This document shows positions 17,143 through 27,285 of a DNA stretch of 64,000 bases, piece after piece. Made by a program: the position numbers and the translations under genes. Position 1 is the stretch's first letter. Each line of letters begins with the position of its first letter. Origin of the DNA: DASVTR01 sp036387475 (lineage in GTDB: Bacteria; Acidobacteriota; Blastocatellia; Pyrinomonadales; Pyrinomonadaceae); NCBI GenBank assembly GCA_036387475.1, contig DASVTR010000015.1, forward strand, positions 124,001 to 188,000, in the 5' to 3' direction. The notes under the pieces are model-generated. The model was given only the letters and a program-made list of their open reading frames with translations. It had not been told where the DNA came from and did not search any database.

Positions 17143-18657
17143 TTATTTCCCGTTCTTGCTACCCGTCATCAGCAGTCCGATCTCTTCCGTAGTCGCAATC
17201 TTCGGGTCAACCTCGCCGACAATCCGCCCTTCATGGATGATGAGCAAGCGGTCGGCCAGCGCTGTTACTTCTTCCAACTCGGCGGAGACGAGCAGCACGG
17301 CGCAGCCCGCGTCGCGTAAGCCGACGAGCTTACGGTGAATAAACTCTATCGCGCCGATGTCCACGCCGCGCGTCGGTTGCGCGACGAGCAGGAGCTTGGG
17401 ATTCAAATCAAACTCGCGCCCGATGATTAGCTTCTGCTGGTTGCCGCCCGAAAGAGCGCGTGCCGGAAGGTCTGGATTCGCCGGGCGGACATCAAAATCG
17501 CCAATCATCTGTACGGCACGCTTACGAATCGCCGTTTCATCGAGCAGCACTCCGCTCGTTACGGCTGGCTTGCGATGATGCACGCCGAGAATCGAATTTT
17601 CCGAAAGGTCGAAATCGAGCAGCAAGCCGCGCCTGTGCCTGTCTTCGGGAATATGCGCGATGCCCATTTCCTTACGCGCTCGCGCGTCCGAGCGCGTGAT
17701 GTCGCGCCCCATAAATTCGACTGTGCCCTTCGTCTGTGACGAAGCGACCAGGCCCGCCAGTGATTCGACCAACTCCGTCTGACCGTTGCCTTCGACGCCC
17801 GCGATGCCGACGATTTCGCCCGCGCGCACTTCAAACGAAATACTGTCCAGGCGGCGCGTATTGTCTCTGGCAGTAACGCTCAAATCGCGCACGCTCAAGA
17901 CGCTCTCTCCCGCACGCGCTTCCGGCTTCTCGATGCGCAGCAAGACATCACGGCCAACCATCAAGCGTGCCAACTCGGCTGCATTCGTCTCACTCGTCTT
18001 CACCTCGCCGACCACTTTCCCGTCGCGCATCACCGTCACGTCGTCCGAGATTGCCAGCACTTCGGAGAGCTTGTGTGTGATGATAACGATTGTCTTTTCC
18101 TGTTCGCGCATCCGGCGGAGGATTGCGAAAAACTCTTCGACCTCCTGCGGCGTCAGGACGGCGGTTGGCTCATCTAAAATCAAAAGCCGCGCGCGACGGT
18201 ACAAAGCCTTCAGCAATTCGACGCGCTGTTGCTGGCCGACAGACAAACTCTCGACCCGCACGTTCGGATCAACCGACAGCTTAAATTCTTCGGAGAGCGA
18301 GCGAATCTCTTGCGCCGCGCGGTTGAGATTGAGCGAAAATGCGCCGCCCGTCTCAGCGCCGATGATGATGTTTTCCGCCACCGTCATCGGTTCGACCAGC
18401 ATAAAGTGCTGATGCACCATTCCAACGCCGAGCGCAATCGCATCATGCGGCGTCTGTATGCGGCGCACTTCTCCGTCAATCAGGATGTCGCCGCTGTCCG
18501 CCGTGTAGAAGCCGTAAGCAATGCGCATCGCCGTTGATTTACCAGCGCCATTCTCGCCGACAATCGCGTGAATCGTGCCCGGCCTCACCTTGATATTCAC
18601 GCCGTCGTTCGCCAGCACGTCGCCGAACCGCTTGGTGATGTTTCGTAGTTCAAGCAT
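17143..18657 (-). CDS. Nucleoside ABC transporter ATPase (two-domain)
   Basis: The 504-residue protein has two fused ABC ATPase domains, as in NupA/YufO and RbsA-type transporters. The first domain has GENGAGKSTAMR near residue 36, SVGQQQRVELLKALY and LILDEPTAVL. The second has GVEGNGQTELVE and LSGGNQQKLIIGRE, with LLVAQPTRGVD replacing a normal Walker B, as is usual for this group. It follows the BMP-type binding protein gene, and its permeases lie beyond the inserted AIPR gene. Confidence 0.93.
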   Translation of the reverse strand: MLELRNITKRFGDVLANDGVNIKVRPGTIHAIVGENGAGKSTAMRIAYGFYTADSGDILIDGEVRRIQTPHDAIALGVGMVHQHFMLVEPMTVAENIIIGAETGGAFSLNLNRAAQEIRSLSEEFKLSVDPNVRVESLSVGQQQRVELLKALYRRARLLILDEPTAVLTPQEVEEFFAILRRMREQEKTIVIITHKLSEVLAISDDVTVMRDGKVVGEVKTSETNAAELARLMVGRDVLLRIEKPEARAGESVLSVRDLSVTARDNTRRLDSISFEVRAGEIVGIAGVEGNGQTELVESLAGLVASSQTKGTVEFMGRDITRSDARARKEMGIAHIPEDRHRRGLLLDFDLSENSILGVHHRKPAVTSGVLLDETAIRKRAVQMIGDFDVRPANPDLPARALSGGNQQKLIIGREFDLNPKLLLVAQPTRGVDIGAIEFIHRKLVGLRDAGCAVLLVSAELEEVTALADRLLIIHEGRIVGEVDPKIATTEEIGLLMTGSKNGK

Positions 18658-18659
18658 AT

Positions 18660-18743
18660 CAGTTTTCAGCTTTCAGTTTTCGGTTTTCAGCTTCAGTCGA
18701 AAGAGAATTTAACTGAAAACTGAAAACCGAAAACTGAAAGCTG
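18660..18743. repeat. Intergenic inverted repeat, TCAGTTT class
   Basis: Left arm CAGTTTTCAGCTTTCAGTTTT words pair closely with the right arm ending ACTGAAAGCTG. It ends exactly at the bmp stop codon, between the binding-protein and ATPase genes. Confidence 0.8.
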
Positions 18744-19780
18744 TTACTTTGTCATCGCATCGGTCACTTTAATCTGCCCGTTGATGATCTTTTGCTTGGC
18801 TTCATCAACTTCTTTCAGCACTTCGGGCGAAACCAGCTTTTCGTTGTATTGGTCAAGCGAATAGGCAACGCCCTCGCTTTCGAGGCCGTAGACGTGAATG
18901 CCCGGCGTGAATTTTCCGTCGATGCGGTCTTTGACAATCTGGTAGACGGCATTGTCAACGCGCTTGACCATGCTGGTGAGAACAAAGCCGGGCTTGACGC
19001 CATTCTGATTCGAGTCAACGCCGATGACAAAGCGCTGTGCGCGCCCGTCTTTCAAGCCGTATTGCTCGACAGCATCGAAAGCGCCGAGGCCGGAATTGCC
19101 CGCTGCCGTAAAAATCACGTCCGCGCCTTTTTCAATCTGCGACAGGGACAGTTCCTTTCCCTTGCCCGGATTATTCCACGCGCTGTCCGTCACGCCGACG
19201 TAGTTTGTCACCACTCGAATATTCGGATTGACGGCGCGCGCACCCTCTTCATATCCGGTCGCGAAACGATGAATCAGGGGAATGTCCATGCCGCCGAGAA
19301 AGCCTATGACGCCGGTGCGCGACGTTCTCGCCGCAATCATCCCGACGAGATAAGAACCCTCATGCTCTTTGAAGACGAGCGATGCGACATTGGGAAGCTG
19401 GCTGACGCCGTCAATGATGGCAAACTGTACGTTCGGAAAATCTTTGGCGACGACCTCCATGATCGGAGCCTGCGCGAAGCCGATGCCGATGATTAGGTCG
19501 TAGCCGCGCTCTGCAAAGGCGCGCATCGCAGGCTCTATGGAAGTCGGGTTGCCCGGCTCGACATCGCGCAGCACAATTGGAAAATCCGCCGCCGCACGCT
19601 TCGCTCCCTCCCACGCCGCCGCGTTGAAAGAGCGGTCGTCTTTGCCACCGATGTCGAAGACAATTCCGACGTGGACTTTATTTTTATCTTCCACCGAACG
19701 ACCGCTGGTCTGGCAGGCAGGGCCTGCGAGCGTGACCGCGAGCGCACAGAGGACAGCCAGCAGTGACCAGAGATATGACT

Positions 19781-19784
<4 letters not shown>
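18744..19784 (-). CDS. BMP-family nucleoside-binding lipoprotein
   Basis: The 346-residue protein is a basic-membrane-protein (PnrA/BmpA-like) substrate-binding protein, the family that delivers nucleosides to this class of ABC transporter. The start MKSYLWSLLAVLCALAVTLA with a cysteine at about residue 25 (GPACQT) suggests a lipoprotein signal, although the lipobox is imperfect. Family text includes FDIGGKDDRSFNAAAWEGA and GFLGGMDIPLIHRFATGYEEGA. The ATG overlaps the phosphorylase stop (ATGA), so the two are coupled. Confidence 0.9.
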
Positions 19785-21100
<1,316 letters not shown>

Positions 21101-21112
21101 ACAGTCTTGTCC

Positions 21113-21589
21113 TCACCCGTTAGCCAGCAACACGACGGCCTGCACCGTCACGGCTTCACGGCGCCCGACGGCGTCCAGCCCCTCGCCCGTCTTCGCTTTA
21201 ACACTCACGCACCCGGCCTCCACATTGAGCGTGCGCGATAGATTCTCTCGCATCTCTTTGACGAAGGGCCGCAGCTTTGGCATCTCAAGCAACACCGTCG
21301 CATCTGCATTGACGACGTGAAAGCCGCGTTCGCCCGCAAGCCACACGACGCGCGCCAGAAGTTGCATACTATCGGCATTCTTCCAGCGCGGGTCACGGTC
21401 GGGGAAATGCACCCCTAAGTCGCCCTCGCAGAGTGCGCCAAGAATAGCATCCGCAATGGCGTGGGCCAACGCATCAGCATCCGAATGGCCCAACGCCCCG
21501 TGCTCCGCTTCAACATGCACACCGCCCAGAATCAAAGGCCGCCCCTCTGCCAGACGATGCGTGTCGTGTCCGATGCCAATGCGATACAT
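21113..21589 (-). CDS. ispF: 2-C-methyl-D-erythritol 2,4-cyclodiphosphate synthase
   Basis: The 158-residue protein is IspF of the MEP isoprenoid pathway, which cyclises CDP-ME 2-phosphate. The zinc motif GIGHDTHRL is at the start, with LGHSDADALAHAI, DLGVHFPDRDP and the C-terminal KAKTGEGLDAVGR also present. It follows ispD, as in many genomes, with an inverted repeat between them. Thymidine phosphorylase follows closely. Confidence 0.97.
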   Translation of the reverse strand: MYRIGIGHDTHRLAEGRPLILGGVHVEAEHGALGHSDADALAHAIADAILGALCEGDLGVHFPDRDPRWKNADSMQLLARVVWLAGERGFHVVNADATVLLEMPKLRPFVKEMRENLSRTLNVEAGCVSVKAKTGEGLDAVGRREAVTVQAVVLLANG

Positions 21590-21595
21590 AACAAC

Positions 21596-21699
21596 AGGAG
21601 TCAGGAGTCAGAATCCAGAAGTCAGAAGAAAAGAAAATCAGAAGAATGTGGGTTGCAGCCGATTATTCTGACTTCTGGATTCTGAATTCTGAATTCTGC
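21596..21699. repeat. Intergenic inverted repeat, TCAGAATCC class
   Basis: TCAGGAGTCAGAATCCAGAA on the left faces TTCTGACTTCTGGATTCTG on the right, around the core GGTTGCAGCC. The last ten or so codons and the stop of ispD lie inside the right arm. Confidence 0.85.
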
Positions 21700-22370
21700 T
21701 TTACCAGTATTTCCGCGAATGCTAAATCTTCCGGGCGCGTAATCTTGATGTTGCGTGCGCTGCCTTCGACGACCGCGACGCTGATTCCGAGTTGCTCGAT
21801 GAGGAAGCTATCGTCTGTTACCGCCGCCCCTAAATCTTTGGCGCGCTCGTAGGCTTCGCGGAGCAGCGCGTAACGAAAACATTGTGGCGTCAGGGCATGG
21901 CGCAAACTGTCTCGCTGAAGGGTGCGCCGCACCTGTCCGTCCTGCACTTCCTTGATCGTATCAATGGCCGGGGCGGCGAGGATGGCTGCGCCGCTCCTTT
22001 GCGCGGCGGCGACGGTGCGACTGATCTCGTCAGCAGTGACGAAAGGGCGCACCCCATCATGCACGGCAAGGATTTCAGCGGTGGCGGCGCGCACGGCCTG
22101 CAAGCCGCGCCAGACAGATTCGGCGCGCGTCCCGCCCCCCGCCACTACGCGCGCCAGCTTACGCAATTCATGCGGGGCTGCCACTGCCAGAAAACCCGCC
22201 ACGTCCGGCGCAGGCAAAACGACGATAATCTCATCTATGGCCGCGCACTGCTCGAAGCGCCTGAGCGTGTGAATAATAACGGGAACGCCGTCGAGTTCAA
22301 GAAACTGCTTGGCCCGCCCGGCCCGCAGACGCGTGCCCTGCCCGGCGGCGGCGATAATCGCAATGTTCAT
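21663..22370 (-). CDS. ispD: 2-C-methyl-D-erythritol 4-phosphate cytidylyltransferase
   Basis: The 235-residue protein is IspD, which couples MEP to CTP. It has the N-terminal nucleotide loop AAAGQGTRLRAGRAKQF, the VHDGVRPF motif near residue 107, TLQRDSLRHALTPQ and the late ARNIKITRPEDLAFAE. The family normally ends near LAFAEILVKQ. The extra tail NSEFRIQKSE is encoded by the adjacent inverted-repeat element, so the natural stop may have been lost and replaced. Confidence 0.95.
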   Translation of the reverse strand: MNIAIIAAAGQGTRLRAGRAKQFLELDGVPVIIHTLRRFEQCAAIDEIIVVLPAPDVAGFLAVAAPHELRKLARVVAGGGTRAESVWRGLQAVRAATAEILAVHDGVRPFVTADEISRTVAAAQRSGAAILAAPAIDTIKEVQDGQVRRTLQRDSLRHALTPQCFRYALLREAYERAKDLGAAVTDDSFLIEQLGISVAVVEGSARNIKITRPEDLAFAEILVKQNSEFRIQKSE

Positions 22371-22397
22371 AAAAGAAGTGATGAATGATTCGGAAAG

Positions 22398-22504
22398 GCA
22401 GGAGTCAGAAGCCAGAAGTCAGGAGCCGGCAGAAAAGAAAAACTAAAGAAAAGCGGGTTTCAGCCTCTCATTCTGGCTTCTGACTCCTGCCTCCTGAATT
22501 CTGC
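22398..22504. repeat. Intergenic inverted repeat, TCAGAATCC class
   Basis: AGGAGTCAGAAGCCAGAAGT on the left faces TTCTGGCTTCTGACTCCTG on the right, with the variant core GGTTTCAGCC. It lies between the PIN-TRAM and ispD genes. Confidence 0.8.
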
Positions 22505-22522
22505 TTTTTCGAATCACTTCCT

Positions 22523-23689
22523 TTATTCCTCGCCCTGGTCTGTGACGCGCGCGGGCGAGATAGCGGGGCGCACGTCGCGCGTTTGTCGGCGCGTGCCGTT
22601 TGAGCGCTGGTCTGCGCCGTTGCTGTTGGTGTCGTTTGATTCTTCCCACAGCCGACCGAAGATCATCTTCCCGGCGGTGGTCTGCAACACGCTGGTGACG
22701 GCGATGTCAGCGTTTCTGCCGATGAGCTTGCGCGCGTTGTCAACGACGACCATCGTGCCGTCGTCCAGGTAGGCGACGCCCTGATTGTATTCTTTGCCTT
22801 CTTTCAGGATAAAGACGCGCATGGCTTCGCCGGGCAGGACGACGGGTTTTAAGGCGTTGGCGAGTTCGTTGATATTTAAGACGCTGACGCCGCGCAGTTG
22901 CGAGACCTTGTTCAAGTTGAAATCGTTGGTGACGATAACGGCGTCGAGTTGTTTGCCAAGCTCTATCAGCTTCAAATCAACTTCGCGCACAGCCGGAAAA
23001 TCCGTTTCGACGATTTGAATATCGAGCGTGCTGTTATTCTGCAAACGATTGAGCATGTCGAGGCCGCGCCGCCCTCGCTGTCGCTTGTTGGAATCGGGAG
23101 AGTCGGCCACCTGCTGCAATTCGCGCAGGATAAACTGCGGAATAAGAATCGTGCCGCCGAGGAAACCCGTCTCGGCAACGTCTGCGATACGCCCGTCGAT
23201 GATGACAGAGGTGTCCAGAATCTTATAATCGCGCCGCGCAGTCTTGTCGCTGAAGATGCCGCCGAGCGCCGCCAGGTCAAGGTAATCGCCCTTGGCCGCG
23301 CCGACCATTAATCCGACGTAGGCCATGAAGAAGGTCAGCGAGAGCGTTAGGAATGACTTGGTTTCCGCTCCGACCGCCGTTGAGTCCTGATGGCTGATAA
23401 GCGAACCGATCAAGTATGCGCCGACGATGCCGAGGATCGAACCGACCGCCGCGCCGATCAGCGTCTTTAGTGAAGCCCGCCGAATACGAATCTCGAAGAA
23501 GATAATTGCGACTGCTATCAAAGCTGCGACGACGGCAGACGCGAGCCTAGCCGCTATGCCGGGGGGCAGCGCTCCTGTCTCAGGCAGCCAGTGTGCCGGC
23601 ACAGGATGCAGCACATAGCCGGAAGCAACGAGGATTCCTGTGAAAACCAACCTGATTAAGATAATGTTCGTACGCATGACGGCAAGCAT
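22523..23689 (-). CDS. Membrane-anchored PIN-TRAM domain protein (YacL-like)
   Basis: The 388-residue protein has about four N-terminal hydrophobic segments (to about residue 135). A PIN domain follows, starting at YKILDTSVIIDGRIADVAE, with further acidic residues in SPDSNKRQRGRRGLDML and VIVTNDFNLNK. A TRAM-like segment follows, with KEGKEYNQGVAYLDDGTMVVV. PIN domains are metal-dependent RNases, and this architecture is that of YacL, usually beside radA and ispD as here. The basic, disordered C-terminal tail beyond residue 345 is not conserved. Its RNA target is unknown. Confidence 0.87.
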   Translation of the reverse strand: MLAVMRTNIILIRLVFTGILVASGYVLHPVPAHWLPETGALPPGIAARLASAVVAALIAVAIIFFEIRIRRASLKTLIGAAVGSILGIVGAYLIGSLISHQDSTAVGAETKSFLTLSLTFFMAYVGLMVGAAKGDYLDLAALGGIFSDKTARRDYKILDTSVIIDGRIADVAETGFLGGTILIPQFILRELQQVADSPDSNKRQRGRRGLDMLNRLQNNSTLDIQIVETDFPAVREVDLKLIELGKQLDAVIVTNDFNLNKVSQLRGVSVLNINELANALKPVVLPGEAMRVFILKEGKEYNQGVAYLDDGTMVVVDNARKLIGRNADIAVTSVLQTTAGKMIFGRLWEESNDTNSNGADQRSNGTRRQTRDVRPAISPARVTDQGEE

Positions 23690-23748
23690 CTTATCATGCT
23701 CTGAGTTCGCTTGTCTTTGACTTTATTTGAGGAGCTTTGAGGGCGGCG

Positions 23749-23776
23749 TTGCTGCCGTTATGATTTGCCTTATAAA
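23749..23776 (+). promoter_or_regulatory. Possible promoter for the 88-residue gene
   Basis: TTGCTG (23749-23754), a 16-base spacer and TATAAA (23771-23776) lie about 47 bases before the plus-strand ATG. The -35 box is imperfect. Confidence 0.4.
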
Positions 23777-23822
23777 GACCATTCAGTTCAGTATATCCAG
23801 CACAGAGGAGGTGTAAAACGGC

Positions 23823-24089
23823 ATGGATGCCCCGGCTCAATTCAGACAACAGCTTGACAAGGCCCTTGAAAAGGCCCTTGAAGAGGCGAAGTGGGAAAAG
23901 ATAAAACAGATGCTCAGGAAAGACCCACCTGACCCGAAGATGGTGGAACTGGTCGAAAGAATGACGAAGGCAATAGACGAACTAGACCCTATCGTCCGCG
24001 AAGCTATGCGTGACAACCCGGAAGCTCTGGCCGAATGGGAAGACATCATGCGGATGCGCGATGACCCGTCGGACGAGAAAAAGTCCTGA
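23823..24089 (+). CDS. Small acidic helical protein of unknown function
   Basis: I do not recognise this family. The 88-residue product is highly charged and predicted helical throughout, for example KALEKALEEAKWEKIKQMLR and a later VERMTKAIDELDPIVREAM, with no cysteine and no membrane segment. A strong GAGGAGGTG ribosome site lies about ten bases before the ATG. It is one of only three plus-strand genes in the window and points away from the PIN-TRAM gene, with its own candidate promoter. Confidence 0.65.
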   Translation: MDAPAQFRQQLDKALEKALEEAKWEKIKQMLRKDPPDPKMVELVERMTKAIDELDPIVREAMRDNPEALAEWEDIMRMRDDPSDEKKS

Positions 24090-24193
24090 ACGCACACGCT
24101 CCAAACGCTTTTTGGCGGGAGTTCAAGTTGTCGTTCTGACCCTCTACGGCCATCGTCGGATTTTAGAAAGTTAATGCTGACTTGGGAATTGCA

Positions 24194-24901
24194 CTAACTG
24201 CCGACGACGAGCGTTTGTCCCGTAATGCTGGCGGCGTCTGACGAAAGAAGATAGACACAGGCGCGCGCCACTTCATCCGGCGCTGGCGCATTTTCGTTCG
24301 CAGGCGGCGATTGATTCTGATGCGAGCCACGCACGGCCACGCAGTTGACGCGTATGCGCGGCGCAAGCTCCTGTGCTAAAGCTTTGGTCAGACCGATGAT
24401 GCCAGCCTGCGCAGCCGCGTAGACGGCGCTCCGGCCCGTGTTGCCGAGGCTCGTATCGGCGGCTAGATTGACGATTGCAGCTTTCGGGCGCTGGCGCATC
24501 AGGCGCGCCGCCGCCTGTGTGCAGAGAAAGACGCTTTTGAGATTAACGTTGATGGATGCGTCCCAAGCTTCCTCCGTTAATTCTTCAAACGCAGCGGCGT
24601 GTTCAAAGCTCGCGCTGTTGACCAAGAAATCGAGCCTGCCATACAACTCTTCGATTCCGGCAAACAATCGCAAGACATCGCTTGCGCGTGAGACATCTGC
24701 GGCGAATGAATGGGCCAGCGTCCCTATCTCGCGCAACTCACCCGCGACGCTCGCGCTCTCTGCTTCCTCGTGCGGGTGACTGACGATGACGTATGCGCCT
24801 TCGTACGCGAGTTGCAGCGCGATGGCGCGGCTAATTCCAAACGCCCCACCCGTTACCAGGGCGACCCGCTCTGCAAAACCGCGAAAGCTCTGTCCCGGCA
24901 A
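24194..24901 (-). CDS. SDR-fold protein lacking catalytic Ser and Lys
   Basis: The 235-residue protein has the short-chain dehydrogenase fold: the NAD(P) loop TGGAFGISRAIAL near residue 16, DVSRASD, LVNSASFEHAA and the helix after the active-site tyrosine. The active site is altered. Tyr161 is kept, but the lysine four residues later is Gln165 (YAAAQ instead of YxxxK), and the position of the catalytic serine is Ala148. The enzyme is therefore probably inactive as an oxidoreductase, or uses another chemistry. The start is TTG, 15 bases after radA. Its partner or ligand is unknown. Confidence 0.8.
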   Translation of the reverse strand: MPGQSFRGFAERVALVTGGAFGISRAIALQLAYEGAYVIVSHPHEEAESASVAGELREIGTLAHSFAADVSRASDVLRLFAGIEELYGRLDFLVNSASFEHAAAFEELTEEAWDASINVNLKSVFLCTQAAARLMRQRPKAAIVNLAADTSLGNTGRSAVYAAAQAGIIGLTKALAQELAPRIRVNCVAVRGSHQNQSPPANENAPAPDEVARACVYLLSSDAASITGQTLVVGS

Positions 24902-24916
24902 ATTCTCTCCCTTCGA

Positions 24917-26287
24917 TTAGAACAGTTCGTCGAGCGCTTCTTCGACCGAGCGCACACCGACGACGCGCAGGCCGAGCAAGCGTTCCAGCCCCGCCGTGTT
25001 GGAGGCAGGCATGACGATTTTTTTGAAGCCGAGCGCCTGCGCTTCGCGCGCACGCGACTGCGCCTGTAACGCGCCGCGCACTTCGCCCGTCAGCCCCACT
25101 TCGCCGAAGACAGCCGTGTGATGGTCAATCGGCACGTTCTTAAAACTGGAAGAGATTGAAGCCACTACCCCGAGGTCTGCGGCAGGCTCGTCCACTTCCA
25201 GCCCGCCAGCGATGTTGACGAACACGTCGTCGCCGATGAGGTGAAAGCCGACGCGCTTTTCCAGCATCGCTATCAGGAGCGCGACGCGATTCTGGTCTAC
25301 GCCCTGCGTCATGCGTCGTCCCGTGCCGTACTTTGAGCCGGAGACGAGCGCCTGAATCTCCACGAGCACGGGCCGTGTGCCCTCCATGCAGGCTGTCACA
25401 ACCGAGCCTGCCGCGCCCTTGGGCCGTTCCTGCAAAAACATCTCCGAAGGATTGGCGACCGCCACCAATCCCGCGCCCGTCATCTCAAAGACGCCGACCT
25501 CGTTGGCCGCGCCGAAGCGATTCTTGGTCGCACGCACGATGCGATGATTGTGATGACGCTCGCCCTCGAAATAGAGCACCGTGTCAACGATGTGTTCCAG
25601 CGCCTTCGGCCCTGCAATCGAGCCTTCCTTTGTGACGTGGCCGATGAGAAAGACTGGAATCGTGCGATTCTTCGCCAGCAGTAGAAACTGCCCTGCGACT
25701 TCACGCACCTGCGAGACTGAGCCGGGCGCGGATTCGATGTTTGACGAAAAGACTGTCTGAATCGAATCGACGATGACAGCAGACGGCTTCAGACGCTCAA
25801 TTTCGTCGAAGATATTTTCCAGATTCGTTTCCGGCAGCAGGTATAGGTTAGCGGCCTCGACGTTCAAACGTTCGCCACGCAGCTTAATCTGTCGCTCGGA
25901 TTCCTCGCCGGAAACATACAGCACAGCGCCTCCAGCGCTCATCTTATCCGCGACCTGTAGCAGTAGCGTTGACTTGCCGATGCCCGGATCGCCGCCAATT
26001 AAAATCAGCGAGCCGGGAACGATGCCGCCGCCGAGCACGCGGTCAAACTCTGTTACCCCCGAAGAGACGCGCGCGTCGTCCTGCGACTCGATTTCGCCGT
26101 AGGCGACGGGCTTCACTTCACGCAGGCGAAAGCCGCCGCGCGCCGTCGCCGTCTCCTTCTTCGCGGCCCGCGCGCGTTCCTCTACAAACGAATTCCACTC
26201 GCCGCAGTCGGGGCATTTCCCCAGCCACTTACGCGATTGATGCCCGCATTTCTGGCAGACGTAGACTGTCCCCTGTGCTTTCGCCAT
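24917..26287 (-). CDS. radA: DNA repair protein RadA (Sms)
   Basis: The 456-residue protein is RadA/Sms, a RecA-related branch-migration helicase used in recombinational repair. It has the N-terminal zinc finger CQKCG...CPDCG, the Walker A GGDPGIGKST near residue 98, and the RadA-specific KNRFG motif (TKNRFGAANEVGVF). A Lon-like C-terminal domain with HTAVFGEVGLTGEVR follows. Length is typical. It opens a leftward group with the SDR gene, near the PIN-TRAM and ispDF genes. Confidence 0.97.
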   Translation of the reverse strand: MAKAQGTVYVCQKCGHQSRKWLGKCPDCGEWNSFVEERARAAKKETATARGGFRLREVKPVAYGEIESQDDARVSSGVTEFDRVLGGGIVPGSLILIGGDPGIGKSTLLLQVADKMSAGGAVLYVSGEESERQIKLRGERLNVEAANLYLLPETNLENIFDEIERLKPSAVIVDSIQTVFSSNIESAPGSVSQVREVAGQFLLLAKNRTIPVFLIGHVTKEGSIAGPKALEHIVDTVLYFEGERHHNHRIVRATKNRFGAANEVGVFEMTGAGLVAVANPSEMFLQERPKGAAGSVVTACMEGTRPVLVEIQALVSGSKYGTGRRMTQGVDQNRVALLIAMLEKRVGFHLIGDDVFVNIAGGLEVDEPAADLGVVASISSSFKNVPIDHHTAVFGEVGLTGEVRGALQAQSRAREAQALGFKKIVMPASNTAGLERLLGLRVVGVRSVEEALDELF

Positions 26288-26352
26288 ACTCTTTCCCTGA
26301 TGTTCGCCGCATGTGATTTACTATTGAAAGTGTCATTGGACTACGTAATAGT

Positions 26353-26427
26353 TTCACGCAAAGCCGCAAAGAACGCAAAGAAGAAACAGCGTTTGCCTCT
26401 TTGCGTTCTTCGCGGCTTTGCGTGAGA
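26353..26427. repeat. Intergenic inverted repeat, ACGCAAAG class
   Basis: TTCACGCAAAGCCGCAAAG on the left faces CTTTGCGTTCTTCGCGGC and TTTGCGTGAG on the right. The class recurs at 49709 and 53237. Confidence 0.85.
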
Positions 26428-26428
26428 T

Positions 26429-27181
26429 TTATCCTCTGCGATTGCTCGTCTCGCTCGAAAGCCTGCGAGCGGCCATGCGCCGCGCGGCTTTCCGGCGTCT
26501 GCGCGGCGCAACTATCTCTTCGTAGCCGTCTAAATCCCCGGCGATGATGTCGGCCCGCACGGCGTCGAGCGCATTCGTCAGGCGCTCCGTAAAAATTCCC
26601 GTCAATTGTTTAGCGCTGAAATTCTCTTCCACCGCCACGCGGCTCACTGGGCCAACTCGCACCAGAGCTTCGGGCCGATAATCTTCAAGAAACTCGTAAC
26701 GAATGGCGACGGGAGCGGTGTCTGCCAGACCGACACGCTCGACGATGCGCGCCGCGCCCGCGTAAAGCAAGAGTGGCCGCACATCGTTTGGCAGCGTCAA
26801 GCCCTGCGGAAAAATCCAGAGCGTGCGGCCAGTCTTCTTTAGCAGTCCGCCCGCATACTCTATGCTCCGCACGGCCTCACGCGCATTCTCGCGGACGACG
26901 CCGAACGCGCCCAGCTTGCGATGAAACGGATACTCGCGCAATTGCCGCTCCTCCATCATCGCATACTGCTCCAGCCCACAAACGTGTCCCAACTGAAACG
27001 CCGCCAATCCATCCCACCAACTCGAATGATTCGCATACAGCAACAGCGGCACGTCCTGCTCGCGCTCACGCAAATGTTCGAGGCCCGCGACACGCAAACC
27101 CTCAAAACGCCGCGCAATCAAACTCCGATTATAAATAGCAAAGACACGCTCAAACCATCCGCTTTTACGTGCTGTAAGCAT
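26429..27181 (-). CDS. plsC: 1-acyl-glycerol-3-phosphate acyltransferase family protein
   Basis: The protein of about 250 residues is a PlsC-type acyltransferase that makes phosphatidic acid or a related lipid at the inner membrane. The HX4D catalytic motif is in YANHSSWWDGL near residue 55, and the acceptor-site motif is WIFPQGL. The very basic tail (RRRRKAARRMAARRL) is unusual and could bind membranes or RNA. I use the ATG at 27181; a TTG two codons upstream is also open. Orthology within the PlsC superfamily is uncertain. Confidence 0.82.
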   Translation of the reverse strand: MLTARKSGWFERVFAIYNRSLIARRFEGLRVAGLEHLREREQDVPLLLYANHSSWWDGLAAFQLGHVCGLEQYAMMEERQLREYPFHRKLGAFGVVRENAREAVRSIEYAGGLLKKTGRTLWIFPQGLTLPNDVRPLLLYAGAARIVERVGLADTAPVAIRYEFLEDYRPEALVRVGPVSRVAVEENFSAKQLTGIFTERLTNALDAVRADIIAGDLDGYEEIVAPRRRRKAARRMAARRLSSETSNRRG

Positions 27182-27189
27182 AAGCAAGA

Positions 27190-27285
27190 GCAGGAGTCAG
27201 AAGTCAGAAGTCAGAAGAAAAGAAAGAATAAAACAGAATGGTTGCAGCCGCTCATTCTGGCCTCTGACTTCTGACTCCTGAATTC
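27190..27285. repeat. Intergenic inverted repeat, TCAGAATCC class
   Basis: Three GTCAGAA heptamers in a row on the left face TCTGACTTCTGACTCCTG on the right, around the core GGTTGCAGCC. It ends at the arsC stop codon. Confidence 0.85.
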
